Positions 26,718 through 36,700 of a stretch of DNA of 64,000 nucleotides are shown here, piece after piece. The translations under genes were made by a program, and so were the position numbers. Every line of letters starts with the position of its first letter. Position 1 is the stretch's first letter. Origin of the DNA: Bacteroidales bacterium (GTDB taxonomy: Bacteria > Bacteroidota > Bacteroidia > Bacteroidales > UBA932); the NCBI GenBank assembly GCA_015060325.1, contig SUYQ01000005.1, positions 1 through 64,000 of the forward strand. The letters are read 5' to 3'. The notes under the pieces were generated by a model. The model made no database searches and was not told where the DNA came from. It saw only the letters and a list, made by a program, of their open reading frames with translations.

Positions 26718-28073
26718 ATGATGAAGACATTTTCAATAGGTGGTATACACCCGAACGACAGCAAGATTTCGAAAGATTGCAAGATAGAGGTGCTTCCTGT
26801 TCCTTCAAAGGTGTTCATATCCGTAGCCCAGCATCTTGGTGCTCCTGCGACTCCGATAGTGAAGGCCGGTGACCAGGTCAAGGTCGGCCAGGTGATTGCA
26901 GAGCCTGCCGGATTCATATCAGCTTATGTACATTCATCGGTATCGGGTACAGTGAAGTCAGTAGGACCTCGCAAGGACCTCGCCGGTAACAATATGACAC
27001 ACATCGAGATCGATGTGGAGGGAGACGAGTGGGTAGAAGGCGTAGACCTTACCGACACACTTGTGACAGCGATTCCTGAGGACAACAAGGCGATTCTCGA
27101 GAAGATCAAGTTATGCGGAGTTGTTGGTCTCGGAGGAGCCACATTCCCAGCTCACGTGAAACTCTGCCCGCCTCCGGGCAAGAAGGCAGACTGCCTCATC
27201 CTGAACGGTGCTGAGTGTGAGCCATATCTTACTTCAGACTATCGCATCATGCTCGAGAGAAGCAAGGAGATCGTTGTGGGAGCCGCTATCATGAAGCAGG
27301 TTCTCGGCGGATGTCCGGCAGTGATCGGCATCGAGGAGAACAAGCCGGAGGCCATCAAGGCCATGACAGCTGCCGTAGCAGAGCTCCAGAAGTCTGCAAA
27401 GGGATATGACGGCATCTCTGTGATGACTCTCAAGAAGAAGTATCCGCAGGGCGGTGAGAAGCAGCTTATCGATGCTGTGATGGACCGTCAGGTGAAGTCT
27501 ATGGGACTTCCTATCGATGTTGGAGCTGTTGTTCAGAACGTCGCTACATCTCTCGCTGTGTATGAGGCTGTCCAGAAGAACATACCTCTCATAACCAACG
27601 TGATGACAATCACCGGTGACTGCCTTCCTATGGAGAAACAGCACAACTACAAGTTCCGTATCGGTATGCCTCTGTCATATATCGCAGAATATGCAGGCGG
27701 TATTCCTGAAGCGGCTGCAAAGGTCATCAGCGGCGGTCCTATGATGGGTAAGGCGATCGCCAACATGGACGCTACGACAGTCAAGGGATCTTCTTCATTG
27801 CTATATCTTACAGCAGAGCAGACAGTACGTGGAGAAGAGTCTCCATGTATCCGTTGCGGAAGATGTGCGGAAGCATGTCCTATGGGACTCGAGCCGTTCC
27901 TGTTGCAGAAATATGCACGCAACAATATGATGGATGAACTTGAAGACAATGCGGTTCAGGATTGTATAGAGTGCGGATGCTGTCTTTACAGCTGTCCGGC
28001 AAACATTCCTTTGCTTGACATCATACGCATAGCCAAGGGAGACGTCATCAGAATCATAAGAACAAGAAAATAA
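26718..28073 (+). CDS. rnfC: Rnf complex subunit C
   Basis: This 451-residue peripheral subunit carries the NADH/FMN site of the Rnf complex. The N-terminal RnfC barrel-like domain precedes the SLBB-type region. The FMN/NADH region has GVVGLGGATFPAHVK near residue 135 and LILNGAECEPYLTSD. Two [4Fe-4S] motifs near the C-terminus are CIRCGRCAEACP and CIECGCCLYSCP. The start may be the ATG at 26718 or the one at 26721; both lie after the clear Shine-Dalgarno. Confidence 0.94.
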   Translation: MMKTFSIGGIHPNDSKISKDCKIEVLPVPSKVFISVAQHLGAPATPIVKAGDQVKVGQVIAEPAGFISAYVHSSVSGTVKSVGPRKDLAGNNMTHIEIDVEGDEWVEGVDLTDTLVTAIPEDNKAILEKIKLCGVVGLGGATFPAHVKLCPPPGKKADCLILNGAECEPYLTSDYRIMLERSKEIVVGAAIMKQVLGGCPAVIGIEENKPEAIKAMTAAVAELQKSAKGYDGISVMTLKKKYPQGGEKQLIDAVMDRQVKSMGLPIDVGAVVQNVATSLAVYEAVQKNIPLITNVMTITGDCLPMEKQHNYKFRIGMPLSYIAEYAGGIPEAAAKVISGGPMMGKAIANMDATTVKGSSSLLYLTAEQTVRGEESPCIRCGRCAEACPMGLEPFLLQKYARNNMMDELEDNAVQDCIECGCCLYSCPANIPLLDIIRIAKGDVIRIIRTRK

Positions 28074-28080
28074 TACAACA

Positions 28081-29073
28081 ATGGATAAACTAATCGTTTC
28101 ACCGTCACCGCATCTGCATACAAAGACTTCCACAAAGAGTCTGATGCGTGACGTTGTCATCGCTTTGATGCCTGCGGTTATCGTATCAGTCCTGTTCTAT
28201 GGCTGGTCTGAGCTGCTGGTGCTTTCAACGAGTGTGGCTTCGTGTCTGCTTGTAGAGCTCTTCATTACGAAGTTTCTTTTGAAGAAGCCGTGCACCATTA
28301 CAGATTGTTCTGCATTGGTGACAGGTATTCTTCTGGCTTTGAATCTTCCTTCCACCACTCCTTGGTGGATTGTGTTCATCGGATCGGTGGTAGCCATTGG
28401 CGTGGCCAAGATGACCTTTGGAGGTCTGGGACAGAACATCTTCAATCCTGCTCTTGTGGGACGTGTATTCCTTTTGATCTCATTCCCTGCTCAGATGACG
28501 AACTGGACTAGACCAGAGGGATTCGTAGGTGGTAATCTGGATGCAATGACAGGAGCTACCCCTCTGGGAGCGGTAAAGGAACATCTTGGAACAGAGGGAG
28601 CAAGCCTGACCGGTATGACAGAATATGCAGACATGAATTATTTCGATATGCTGTTCTATAATATCGGAGGTTCAGCCGGAGAGATATCTGCACTTGCCAT
28701 CCTTCTTGGATTTGCATATCTGCTTTTCCGTGGAGTGATAAAGCCATATATTACATTGTCGATAATTCTGACTGTAGCGGTGTTCTCCGGAATATTCTGG
28801 ATAGCAGATCCGTCACAGTACACGGATCCACTTTTCAACCTTCTTACAGGAGGTCTCCTGCTTGGAGCAGTCTTCATGGCAACTGATTATGTAACATCTC
28901 CAATGAGCAAGACAGGAGGCATCATCTTCGGTGTCGGCATAGGTGTAATCACCATGCTTATCAGATACTTCGGAGCATATCCTGAAGGTGTGTCGTTTGC
29001 AATTCTTATCATGAACTCTGTGGTTCCTCTGCTCAACAAGTGGTTCCACACTAAGAAATACGGGAGGGCATAG
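28081..29073 (+). CDS. rnfD: Rnf complex subunit D
   Basis: This 330-residue membrane subunit has about nine TM segments and a covalently bound FMN. The flavinylation motif is DAMTGATPLGA near residue 155, where FMN attaches to the threonine of the SGAT/TGAT sequence. It forms part of the ion channel. rnfG follows after 3 bp. Confidence 0.94.
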   Translation: MDKLIVSPSPHLHTKTSTKSLMRDVVIALMPAVIVSVLFYGWSELLVLSTSVASCLLVELFITKFLLKKPCTITDCSALVTGILLALNLPSTTPWWIVFIGSVVAIGVAKMTFGGLGQNIFNPALVGRVFLLISFPAQMTNWTRPEGFVGGNLDAMTGATPLGAVKEHLGTEGASLTGMTEYADMNYFDMLFYNIGGSAGEISALAILLGFAYLLFRGVIKPYITLSIILTVAVFSGIFWIADPSQYTDPLFNLLTGGLLLGAVFMATDYVTSPMSKTGGIIFGVGIGVITMLIRYFGAYPEGVSFAILIMNSVVPLLNKWFHTKKYGRA

Positions 29074-29076
29074 GCT

Positions 29077-29676
29077 ATGGCAGTAAAATCATCATTCAAG
29101 AACATGAGCCTTTGTCTGCTCGTCATCTGCCTTGCATGTTCTGCACTGCTTGCAGGAGTATATGCGTTGACCAAGGAGCCTATCGCGACAGCTGAAAAAG
29201 CCAAGAATGAAGCCGCCATCAAGGAGGTGCTTCCATCTGCAGCCGTCGTGATCGAAGAGGAGAAGAAGGTTGAAGGCACCGACTATACCTACAATCGTGC
29301 CTTCGATGAACAGGGAAATGTAGCCGGATACGCTATCAATGTGCAGCCTACCGGTTTCGGTGGCCCGATCAGGATGAAGGTGGGATTTGATGCAGATGGA
29401 TGTATATGGAATGTGAAGGTTCTTTCACATTCTGAGACTCCAGGTCTTGGTGCAAAGTGTACGGATGAAGGCTTCGCCGTAAATTATGGATATAGAGGTC
29501 TTGGCTATGAAGATATCCAGGCGGGTAAGATAAAGGTGACAAAGGATGGTGGCGTCATCAATGCCATCACTGCATCTACAATCACGTCGCGTGCATATGC
29601 TGAAGGTGTTGCCCTCGCTGTAGAACTTCTTGAAAAGATCGGCAAGACTGCGGACCCTTTAATCATGGAGGAATAG
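29077..29676 (+). CDS. rnfG: Rnf complex subunit G (FMN-binding)
   Basis: This 199-residue protein has one N-terminal TM segment and an extracytoplasmic FMN-binding domain. The covalent FMN site is the ITASTITSRA segment near residue 168, with PGLGAKC as the family's upstream loop. It passes electrons between the RnfD flavin and the complex core. rnfE follows after 3 bp. Confidence 0.93.
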   Translation: MAVKSSFKNMSLCLLVICLACSALLAGVYALTKEPIATAEKAKNEAAIKEVLPSAAVVIEEEKKVEGTDYTYNRAFDEQGNVAGYAINVQPTGFGGPIRMKVGFDADGCIWNVKVLSHSETPGLGAKCTDEGFAVNYGYRGLGYEDIQAGKIKVTKDGGVINAITASTITSRAYAEGVALAVELLEKIGKTADPLIMEE

Positions 29677-29679
29677 ACA

Positions 29680-30270
29680 ATGGGAAAATTCAAACTTATA
29701 ACTAAAGGTCTGATCAAGGAGAACCCTACTTTTGTTCTTCTTCTGGGAATGTGTCCTACATTGGCCACAACAACATCAGCCATCAACGGTATGAGCATGG
29801 GACTTGCTACAATGTTCGTCCTTATCCTTTCAAATATCGTAATATCCGCTATTGCCGGTTACATTCCTGACAAGGTGCGTATTCCTTCATACATAGTTGT
29901 GATTGCGACATTCGTGACTATGCTGCAGTTCCTTATGCAGGCGTTCGTGCCGGATATTTACGAGACTCTTGGTCTGTTCATTCCGCTTATCGTGGTGAAC
30001 TGTATCGTTCTTGGTCGTGCAGAGGCTTTTGCCAACAAGAACAGCGTAGGTGACTCGGCTCTTGACGGCATCGGTATCGGACTCGGCTTCACAATGTCAC
30101 TGACCATCCTAGGTCTTGTACGTGAAATCCTCGGAAGCGGTTCTGCGTTCGGATTCAAGTTTATCGAGGGTGATGGAATACTTGCCTTCGTGCTTGCTCC
30201 AGGAGCGTTCATAGCACTGGGATACCTGCTCGTGATTTTCAAGAAACTCACTTCGAAGAAGGCGGAGTAA
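29680..30270 (+). CDS. rnfE: Rnf complex subunit E
   Basis: This 196-residue integral membrane subunit has six hydrophobic segments. It carries the family motif NPTFVLLLGMCPTLATTTSA at the N-terminus and NCIVLGRAEAFA in the middle, and is paralogous to RnfA. The RnfA/E pair holds an intramembrane iron-sulfur centre. Confidence 0.94.
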   Translation: MGKFKLITKGLIKENPTFVLLLGMCPTLATTTSAINGMSMGLATMFVLILSNIVISAIAGYIPDKVRIPSYIVVIATFVTMLQFLMQAFVPDIYETLGLFIPLIVVNCIVLGRAEAFANKNSVGDSALDGIGIGLGFTMSLTILGLVREILGSGSAFGFKFIEGDGILAFVLAPGAFIALGYLLVIFKKLTSKKAE

Positions 30271-30291
30271 TAAATAATAGGAGAATTTGTT

Positions 30292-30894
30292 ATGGTAGAC
30301 TATTTACTTATTATCATATCAGCGATATTCGTAAACAATATCCTGTTGTCGCAGTTCCTCGGAATCTGTCCGTTCCTCGGAGTTTCCAACAAGTTGAGTA
30401 CAGCAGCCGGAATGTCAATGGCGGTGTGTTTCGTCATCACACTTGCCACAGTGGTAACTTATCTGCTGAACTCAGTATTGGTGGATCTGCATCTTGAATT
30501 CCTTCAGACCATATCTTTCATCCTGGTGATCGCAGCACTTGTGCAGATGGTGGAGATCGTGCTCAAGAAGATCAGCCCTGCTCTCTATGCTTCGCTTGGT
30601 ATCTTCCTTCCGCTCATCACCACAAACTGTGCGGTTCTTGGTGTAGCATTGACAGTGGTTCAGAAGCCTTCAGGCTTTGCTGCAGCAGCTGACGGAATGA
30701 TGAACCTTGGCGAGGCAACAGTATATGCATTTGCGACTTCTCTTGGATTTGGTCTTGCAATGATCCTCTTTGCCGGCCTTCGTGAGCAGCTTTCGCTCAA
30801 TGAGGTTCCAAAGTCATTCAAGGGGGTTCCGATCGCTCTTGTTACCGCCGGAATCCTTGCAATGGCATTCATGGGATTCTCAGGCTTGGTATAG
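30292..30894 (+). CDS. rnfA: Rnf complex subunit A
   Basis: This 200-residue integral membrane subunit has six hydrophobic segments and the motifs NNILLSQFLGICPFLGVS and TTNCAVLGVAL. It partners RnfE. A Shine-Dalgarno-like AGGAG precedes the ATG. It is the last Rnf subunit; gene order B-C-D-G-E-A is the usual Rnf order after a lone B. Confidence 0.94.
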   Translation: MVDYLLIIISAIFVNNILLSQFLGICPFLGVSNKLSTAAGMSMAVCFVITLATVVTYLLNSVLVDLHLEFLQTISFILVIAALVQMVEIVLKKISPALYASLGIFLPLITTNCAVLGVALTVVQKPSGFAAAADGMMNLGEATVYAFATSLGFGLAMILFAGLREQLSLNEVPKSFKGVPIALVTAGILAMAFMGFSGLV

Positions 30895-30906
30895 TAGGAC
30901 TGAACC

Positions 30907-31101
30907 ATGAAAGCAGACGAACTTTACGAAAATGCAGAACAACTGCGTCGTGAATGCCGCTTCGGAGAAGCGATCAATGCCTTTCGGGATGCGATGGCGG
31001 CTCCGGATGCAACTCAAGAAATAATATCGCGTTCCCAGGCATCAGTAGAACTGATCCAGGAGATAAACGGCTTTGTCAATACCGACCTTATGAACCCATA
31101 A
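30907..31101 (+). CDS. Small helical protein of unknown function
   Basis: This 64-residue soluble protein is rich in Ala, Glu and Arg and predicted to be helical, possibly one or two TPR-like helices (ADELYENAEQLRRECRFGEAINAFRDAM). It follows rnfA by 12 bp and its 3' end forms part of the operon's hairpin. No function is assigned. Confidence 0.6.
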   Translation: MKADELYENAEQLRRECRFGEAINAFRDAMAAPDATQEIISRSQASVELIQEINGFVNTDLMNP

Positions 31102-31112
31102 GGCCGGTTTAA
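31081..31112 (+). terminator. Probable terminator of the rnf operon
   Basis: ACCGACCTTATG (31081-31092) pairs with CATAAGGCCGGT (31097-31108) with one mismatch, followed by TTTAAAT. It overlaps the stop codon of the small helical gene. Confidence 0.6.
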
Positions 31113-31120
31113 ATAAAAAT

Positions 31121-31705
31121 ATGAAGAGACGATTTTTAACCATTTTAATACTTTTGACAGCTCTGACTTCTTCATTTCAGCTGATGTCTCAGGAAAAGCG
31201 CAAGACCCGTGTGGCATTGTCCACCGATGTGGTTGATTGGGCTAATTTTGCGACAATAAATCTGGAGGCTGGAGTCAGTGTCCATCAGCATTTCTCTATA
31301 CAGGCCGGAGCAAAATACAACCCATGGGAGTTCACGACCAGGAATCTGGGATTGCAATTGTACAACAAGCAGACTACTGCCTATGCCGGATTCCGATATT
31401 GGCCTTGGTATGTCTTTTCAGGATGGTGGGTCGGAGCACAGGCCCAGTATACGGATTATGCAGAAACAGGATTGTGGCGCCATGCCTTGGATACCGGTGC
31501 GGCTGTCGGCGGGGGAGTTTCTTTCGGATATACGCTTATGCTTCATGAAAAGCTCAATCTGGAGTTTGGAGCCGGTGTATGGGCTGGAAGAAGGTTTGAA
31601 CACAACTTGTACTGCTGTCCGGATTGTATGAGGATTCGTGAATGCGGACCGGGAAATTTTGTTGCACTCAATGATATCTCGATAGCATTGATGTATGTAT
31701 TTTAA
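31121..31705 (+). CDS. DUF3575-like outer-membrane protein
   Basis: This 194-residue exported protein has a signal peptide (first 25 residues) and alternating short strands rich in aromatic residues (for example RYWPWYVFSGWWVGAQAQY), as expected for a small outer-membrane beta-barrel. The pattern of the STDVVDWANFATINLEAGV start resembles DUF3575 proteins of Bacteroidales, often encoded with OmpA-like or fimbria-related lipoproteins. Here it precedes an OmpA-like lipoprotein by 3 bp. Assignment is by pattern only. Confidence 0.7.
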   Translation: MKRRFLTILILLTALTSSFQLMSQEKRKTRVALSTDVVDWANFATINLEAGVSVHQHFSIQAGAKYNPWEFTTRNLGLQLYNKQTTAYAGFRYWPWYVFSGWWVGAQAQYTDYAETGLWRHALDTGAAVGGGVSFGYTLMLHEKLNLEFGAGVWAGRRFEHNLYCCPDCMRIRECGPGNFVALNDISIALMYVF

Positions 31706-31708
31706 AAT

Positions 31709-33700
31709 ATGGATAAGATTCTTAAACCGACATATTTCATTTCTGCACTTTCCCTGATACTGTTTCTGCATGCATGCTCAGCGCAGAAGAAACTTGACAG
31801 GCTGAGGACAGGGGAAACACCGTCTGCACAGCTCAGTCTTGGCAGGCAGGAGAGTTTTATTCCTCAGATCAAGAATGAAAAGGTTTCACGTGACACTCTC
31901 AAGATAAAGGATGAGGATGGTACGGAAATCCTGATAATGAAAGCTATAAAGGATGAGGAGACAGGAGAGATGGTTGCTGCCGATGTTCTGGATGCAGCCA
32001 TGGTTACGGCCCGTTTCCGAAATATCGCTGAGCGAAAGGGTAAGGTTGATCTTGCATTCCAGGTCATTGTGCCGGCATCGATGCGTGACAGCCGTTGGCA
32101 GCTCAGGTTCTATCCTGACATGTATGTTCTGGAGGATAGTATCCGTCTCGAGCCGGTTGTCATTACCGGGCAGGCATATAGGAAGGCGCAGCTCAAAGGA
32201 TATGAACACTATGACAAGTTCCTTTCCAGGATTATCCACGATACTACAGCATTCATAAACGTACGTCAGCTGGAGATCTTCCTCAAGAGGAATATACCGC
32301 AGGTATATGCCTTCAAGACGGATTCTACTTATGTGAGCGAAGAGGAATTCCTTTCAGCATACGGTGTGAGCGAACGTCAGGCTATAGATCACTATACCAA
32401 CAAGTTCGCCAAAAACATGAATGAAAGACGTAAGGCGCGCAAGGATAAGATGTACCGTAAGTATGTCAAGGCTCCGATTGTAACGGAAGGAATCCGTCTT
32501 GATACCGTGATGGTCAACAGTGAAGGGGATTTCATCTACAATTATGTGCAGACTTTAAATACCCGTCCAAAACTTCGCAGGGCCGATATTGTCTTGTCGG
32601 GAGAGATATACGAACAGGAAAAGAAACTGTACACGATACCAAGGAGCGAGCCTTTGACCTTCTATATCAGCTCGATCGTAGCTTTTGTTGATAATACGGA
32701 ACGTTATCTGACCAAGGTGGTGGAGCGTCGTGCTTCGGCGAATACGGAATGCCGCATTGATTTCGAGGTCGGAAAGGCTGAGGTGCGTCCGGAACTCGGA
32801 GAAAACGCAGCATCCATCAGCCGCATTGAAAAGACGCTGGCGTCTCTCCTTGAAAATGAAACATTCGACCTTGACTCGGTTGTTGTCAGTGCAACAGCTT
32901 CTCCGGAAGGATCATACTCATTCAACGGAAGACTGGCTCAAAAACGATCTGAGGCAGTTTCAGGATACTTTGGCAGGTATATGACCCATTATGCGGATTC
33001 GCTTGTAGATGCAGCAGGAATCTCGATGGACATCGAAGGCAATGACATGCAGTATGCCCGTTCGGTGTCTCTGATAAAGCTTACTCCGCGATGTATTCCT
33101 GAAAACTGGGATGACCTGCATATGCTTGTCGAGAAGGATGTTGTGATGAATGTAGATCAGAAGGATGATTTCTTCCGCCATTTCAAGACCAAGGACCCTG
33201 ATTCCAGAGAAGCTAAGATGAGGTCAGGAGACTACTACAAGTACATGAAGGAGTCGCTTTACCCGCAGTTGAGGACCGTAAAGTTCAATTTCTACCTGCA
33301 TCGCAAGGGTATGGTGAAGGATACTGTCCATACGACGGTTATCGACAGTACTTATATGCGTGGTGTTCAGGCACTTCGTGATATGGATTATGAGGCTGCG
33401 CTGGCGCTTCTCAGACCATATGAAGACTATAATACCGCGGTCGCATATATGGGAATGGAGAGGAACAGGAATGCCATGCGTATCATATCGAAGATGGAAC
33501 GTACTCCGGAAATAAACTATCTGCTTGCCATTCTGTATTCTCGTGAAGGGGATCTTGACAAGGCTGTCGAGTGCTATATGAAGGCATGCCGGCAGAACCA
33601 TTCATATGTTTATAGAGGAAATCTGGACCCTGAAATATCCGTGCTCATAAAGATGTATGGACTTAATCAGGAAGAAGACGAATATATTGACGAATATTAA
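31709..33700 (+). CDS. OmpA-like lipoprotein with TPR-like C-terminus
   Basis: This 663-residue lipoprotein has a lipobox at C23 (LHAC). A strand-rich N-terminal half is followed near residues 350-450 by an OmpA/MotB-like peptidoglycan-binding segment (VVVSATASPEGSYSFNGRLAQKRSEAV split over this region). A TPR-like region lies near 560-640 (DLDKAVECYMKACRQNHSY). It probably bridges outer membrane and peptidoglycan. It is co-encoded with the DUF3575-like protein and the collagen-like lipoprotein, which suggests a surface-assembly role. Confidence 0.72.
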   Translation: MDKILKPTYFISALSLILFLHACSAQKKLDRLRTGETPSAQLSLGRQESFIPQIKNEKVSRDTLKIKDEDGTEILIMKAIKDEETGEMVAADVLDAAMVTARFRNIAERKGKVDLAFQVIVPASMRDSRWQLRFYPDMYVLEDSIRLEPVVITGQAYRKAQLKGYEHYDKFLSRIIHDTTAFINVRQLEIFLKRNIPQVYAFKTDSTYVSEEEFLSAYGVSERQAIDHYTNKFAKNMNERRKARKDKMYRKYVKAPIVTEGIRLDTVMVNSEGDFIYNYVQTLNTRPKLRRADIVLSGEIYEQEKKLYTIPRSEPLTFYISSIVAFVDNTERYLTKVVERRASANTECRIDFEVGKAEVRPELGENAASISRIEKTLASLLENETFDLDSVVVSATASPEGSYSFNGRLAQKRSEAVSGYFGRYMTHYADSLVDAAGISMDIEGNDMQYARSVSLIKLTPRCIPENWDDLHMLVEKDVVMNVDQKDDFFRHFKTKDPDSREAKMRSGDYYKYMKESLYPQLRTVKFNFYLHRKGMVKDTVHTTVIDSTYMRGVQALRDMDYEAALALLRPYEDYNTAVAYMGMERNRNAMRIISKMERTPEINYLLAILYSREGDLDKAVECYMKACRQNHSYVYRGNLDPEISVLIKMYGLNQEEDEYIDEY

Positions 33701-33711
33701 CATAATTCAGT

Positions 33712-36700
33712 ATGAAGAAGATTTTTAACATTATCCTGTCTGCAGGTCTCGTTTTCGTCAGCTGTGAAAACATCTATCGTGACGAGATCGCCGAGATCCA
33801 TAAGGAAATCGATGACCTGAACGCCCGTTTCGATGCGTTCTGCAATAAGACGAATTCCAATATAGAGGCTCTCCAGACAATGATTGCCGCCCTCCAGGCA
33901 AATGATTACGTGACCGGTATCGTTCCGATCATCGAGAATGGTGTGGAGATTGGCTATCAGATAACCTTCGACAAGAGCGGAAAGGTTACCATATATCACG
34001 GCCGTGACGGTGTTGACGGCACAGACGGCGCGGATGGAGCAGATGGTAAGGATGGCTATACTCCTGTGATCGGAGTTGCCAAGCATACTGACGGTCTTTA
34101 TTATTGGACCTTGGACGGCGAATGGCTTACTGATGCTGACGGAAATATGATCAAGGCGGTCGGCATAGATGGAGCTGACGGTGAAGACGGCAAGGACGGT
34201 GCTGACGGCGCTACTGGTGCAACCGGTCCTCAGGGCCCTCAGGGTGAACAAGGCCCTCAAGGTCCTCAAGGCGAGACAGGTCCTCAGGGACCGCAGGGCG
34301 AACCGGGAAAGGATGCCATCGCCCCTCAGCTGAAGATTGAGGAAGGCCGTTGGTATATATCGACTGACGGTGGCACGACATGGGAGTATGTAGGTGAAGC
34401 TACCGGCGAAGACGGTAAGGATGGTGCTGACGGCGCTACTGGTGCAACCGGTCCGCAGGGCCCTCAGGGTGAGCAGGGCCCTCAGGGTCCAGCTGGTGCT
34501 GATGGTAAGGACGGCGACTCGATGTTCAGTGATGTGGATTATACATCCAATCCTGATTATGTGATAATTACAATGGCTGATGGGGTTACACAGATCATTC
34601 TTCCGACTTGGAGCGCTTTCAATGCCCTGAAAACTCAGGTTGACAAGCTCAATGCTGATGTCCTGGCACTTCAGGCATTGGTTTACGCATGGAATGAAAA
34701 CGATTATGTGAGAAGTGTGACACCTCTGCCAGATGGTTCAGGCTATATTCTGGATTTTGTAAAGTCCGGTAAAGTTACAATCTACCACGGCAAGGATGGT
34801 GCGGACGGTGCTCCGGGTGCGGATGGTTCCAATGGCGCTGACGGAGCACCTGGTGCAGACGGACAGGCTCCGGTGATTTCTGTTGCTGTTGATCCCGAAA
34901 CAGGTAACTGGTGCTGGACCATCAACGGAGAATGGCTGCTTGACACCAATGGCAACAAGGTGGTTGCTGTCGGTAAGGATGGTGCTGATGGCGCTCCTGG
35001 TGCTGACGGATCCGATGGTGCTCCTGGTGCTGACGGGTCCGATGGTGCTCCGGGCGTTGACGGCGTGACTCCGAGGTTCAAGATTGAGAACGGCATGTGG
35101 TATGTGTCATACGACAACGGTACCTCATGGGAGCTTGCAGGCCAGGCTACCGGTGACATAGGTGGTTCCGGCTCAGACGGCGACACACTGTTTGCAGGCA
35201 TCGACAGTTCTAATGAAGATTTCATCGTGATTGCCCTCACGGACGGAAGGACCCTCAAGTTCCCTACGTGGTCTGCATTCGAATCGCTGAGGAATCTGTG
35301 CAATCAGATGAATACCAATATCGCTTCTATGCAGTCCATTGTGACAGCCCTTCAGGAGAACGACTATGTTACGGCGGTGACTGAGATTACGGACAATGGT
35401 GAGGTCATAGGCTATACCATCCATTTCTCAAAGAGCGGTCTCGTGACAATATACCATGGTGCGGACGGTAAGGACGGCGTTGATGGTGAAGATGGTGCTC
35501 CTGGTGCTGCAGGTCATTCGCCTGTAGTATCGGTGTCTCAGGATACTGACGGAGTGCTCTATTGGACGATTGACGGGGAGTGGCTTGAGGTTGCAGGCGG
35601 AAACAAGGTGCCAGTGACCGGAAAGGATGGTGAGACCCCTAAGTTCAAGATCGAGAACGGATTCTGGTATATATCATATGATAATGGCGCAACTTGGGAA
35701 TATGTCGGTCAGGCGACCGGCGACAAGGGTGACATCGGTGAAACAGGTCCGCAAGGTCCTGCCGGCCCTACCGGCCCTCAGGGCCCTTCAGGTGAGGCCG
35801 GCCCTCAGGGACCTGCAGGAGCAGGCGGAGCGGATGGCGACTCCATGTTCAGCGCAATCAATGTAGCTGATCCGGCATATGTGGAACTGACCCTTGCAGA
35901 TGGCGTGACCAAGATCAAGATCCCTACATGGAAGTCATTCTCGGAGCTTGAGGCGAAGGTGCAGCAGCTCAATGCAGATGTCGCTGCCATGAAGGTCCTT
36001 GTGGATGCATGGAATTCCAATGACTATCTCAAGAGCATGACTAATCTTGCAGACGGTACAGGTTATATTCTTGAGTTTGCCAAGAGCGGTAAGGTAACCA
36101 TCTATCACGGAAAGAACGGTTCGGCTGGTGCACCTGGCGCTGACGGAGCACCTGGTGCAGACGGTCATTCTCCAGCTGTTTCAGTCGCTCAGGATACTGA
36201 CGGAAGATGGTATTGGACAATTGACGGGGAGTGGTTGCTGGATGCGAATGGCAACAAGGTTCTTGCTGCCGGAAAGGATGGTGCTGACGGCTCGGATGGA
36301 GCTGCAGGTGCTCCTGGTGCTGATGGAAAAGACGGCGTGACTCCGAAGTTCAAGATAGATTCCGGCATGTGGTATGTGTCATACGACAACGGAACTTCAT
36401 GGGAACTGGCCGGGCAGGCTACCGGTGAAACAGGCGGATCAGGCTCGGATGGAGATACCTTGTTTGCAGGCATTGACAGCTCGAATCCGGACTTCATCGT
36501 GATTGCCCTCACGGACGGAAGGACTCTCAAGTTCCCTACATGGTCTGCATTCGAGGCTCTTAAGACTTATTGCAATACCCTCAATTCCAACATTCAGGCC
36601 CTCCAGACACTTATCGATACCAAGGATTATGTCACAGGCGTTACCGAGGTAGTTGAAAACGGCTCTGTTGTGGGCTATCGGATTTCATTTACCAAGAGCC

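Noticed and set aside
34782..36530. Antisense ORFs in the collagen-like gene
   Set aside because: They are shadows of the Gly-X-Y repeats, with low-complexity Pro/Ser/Ala output.
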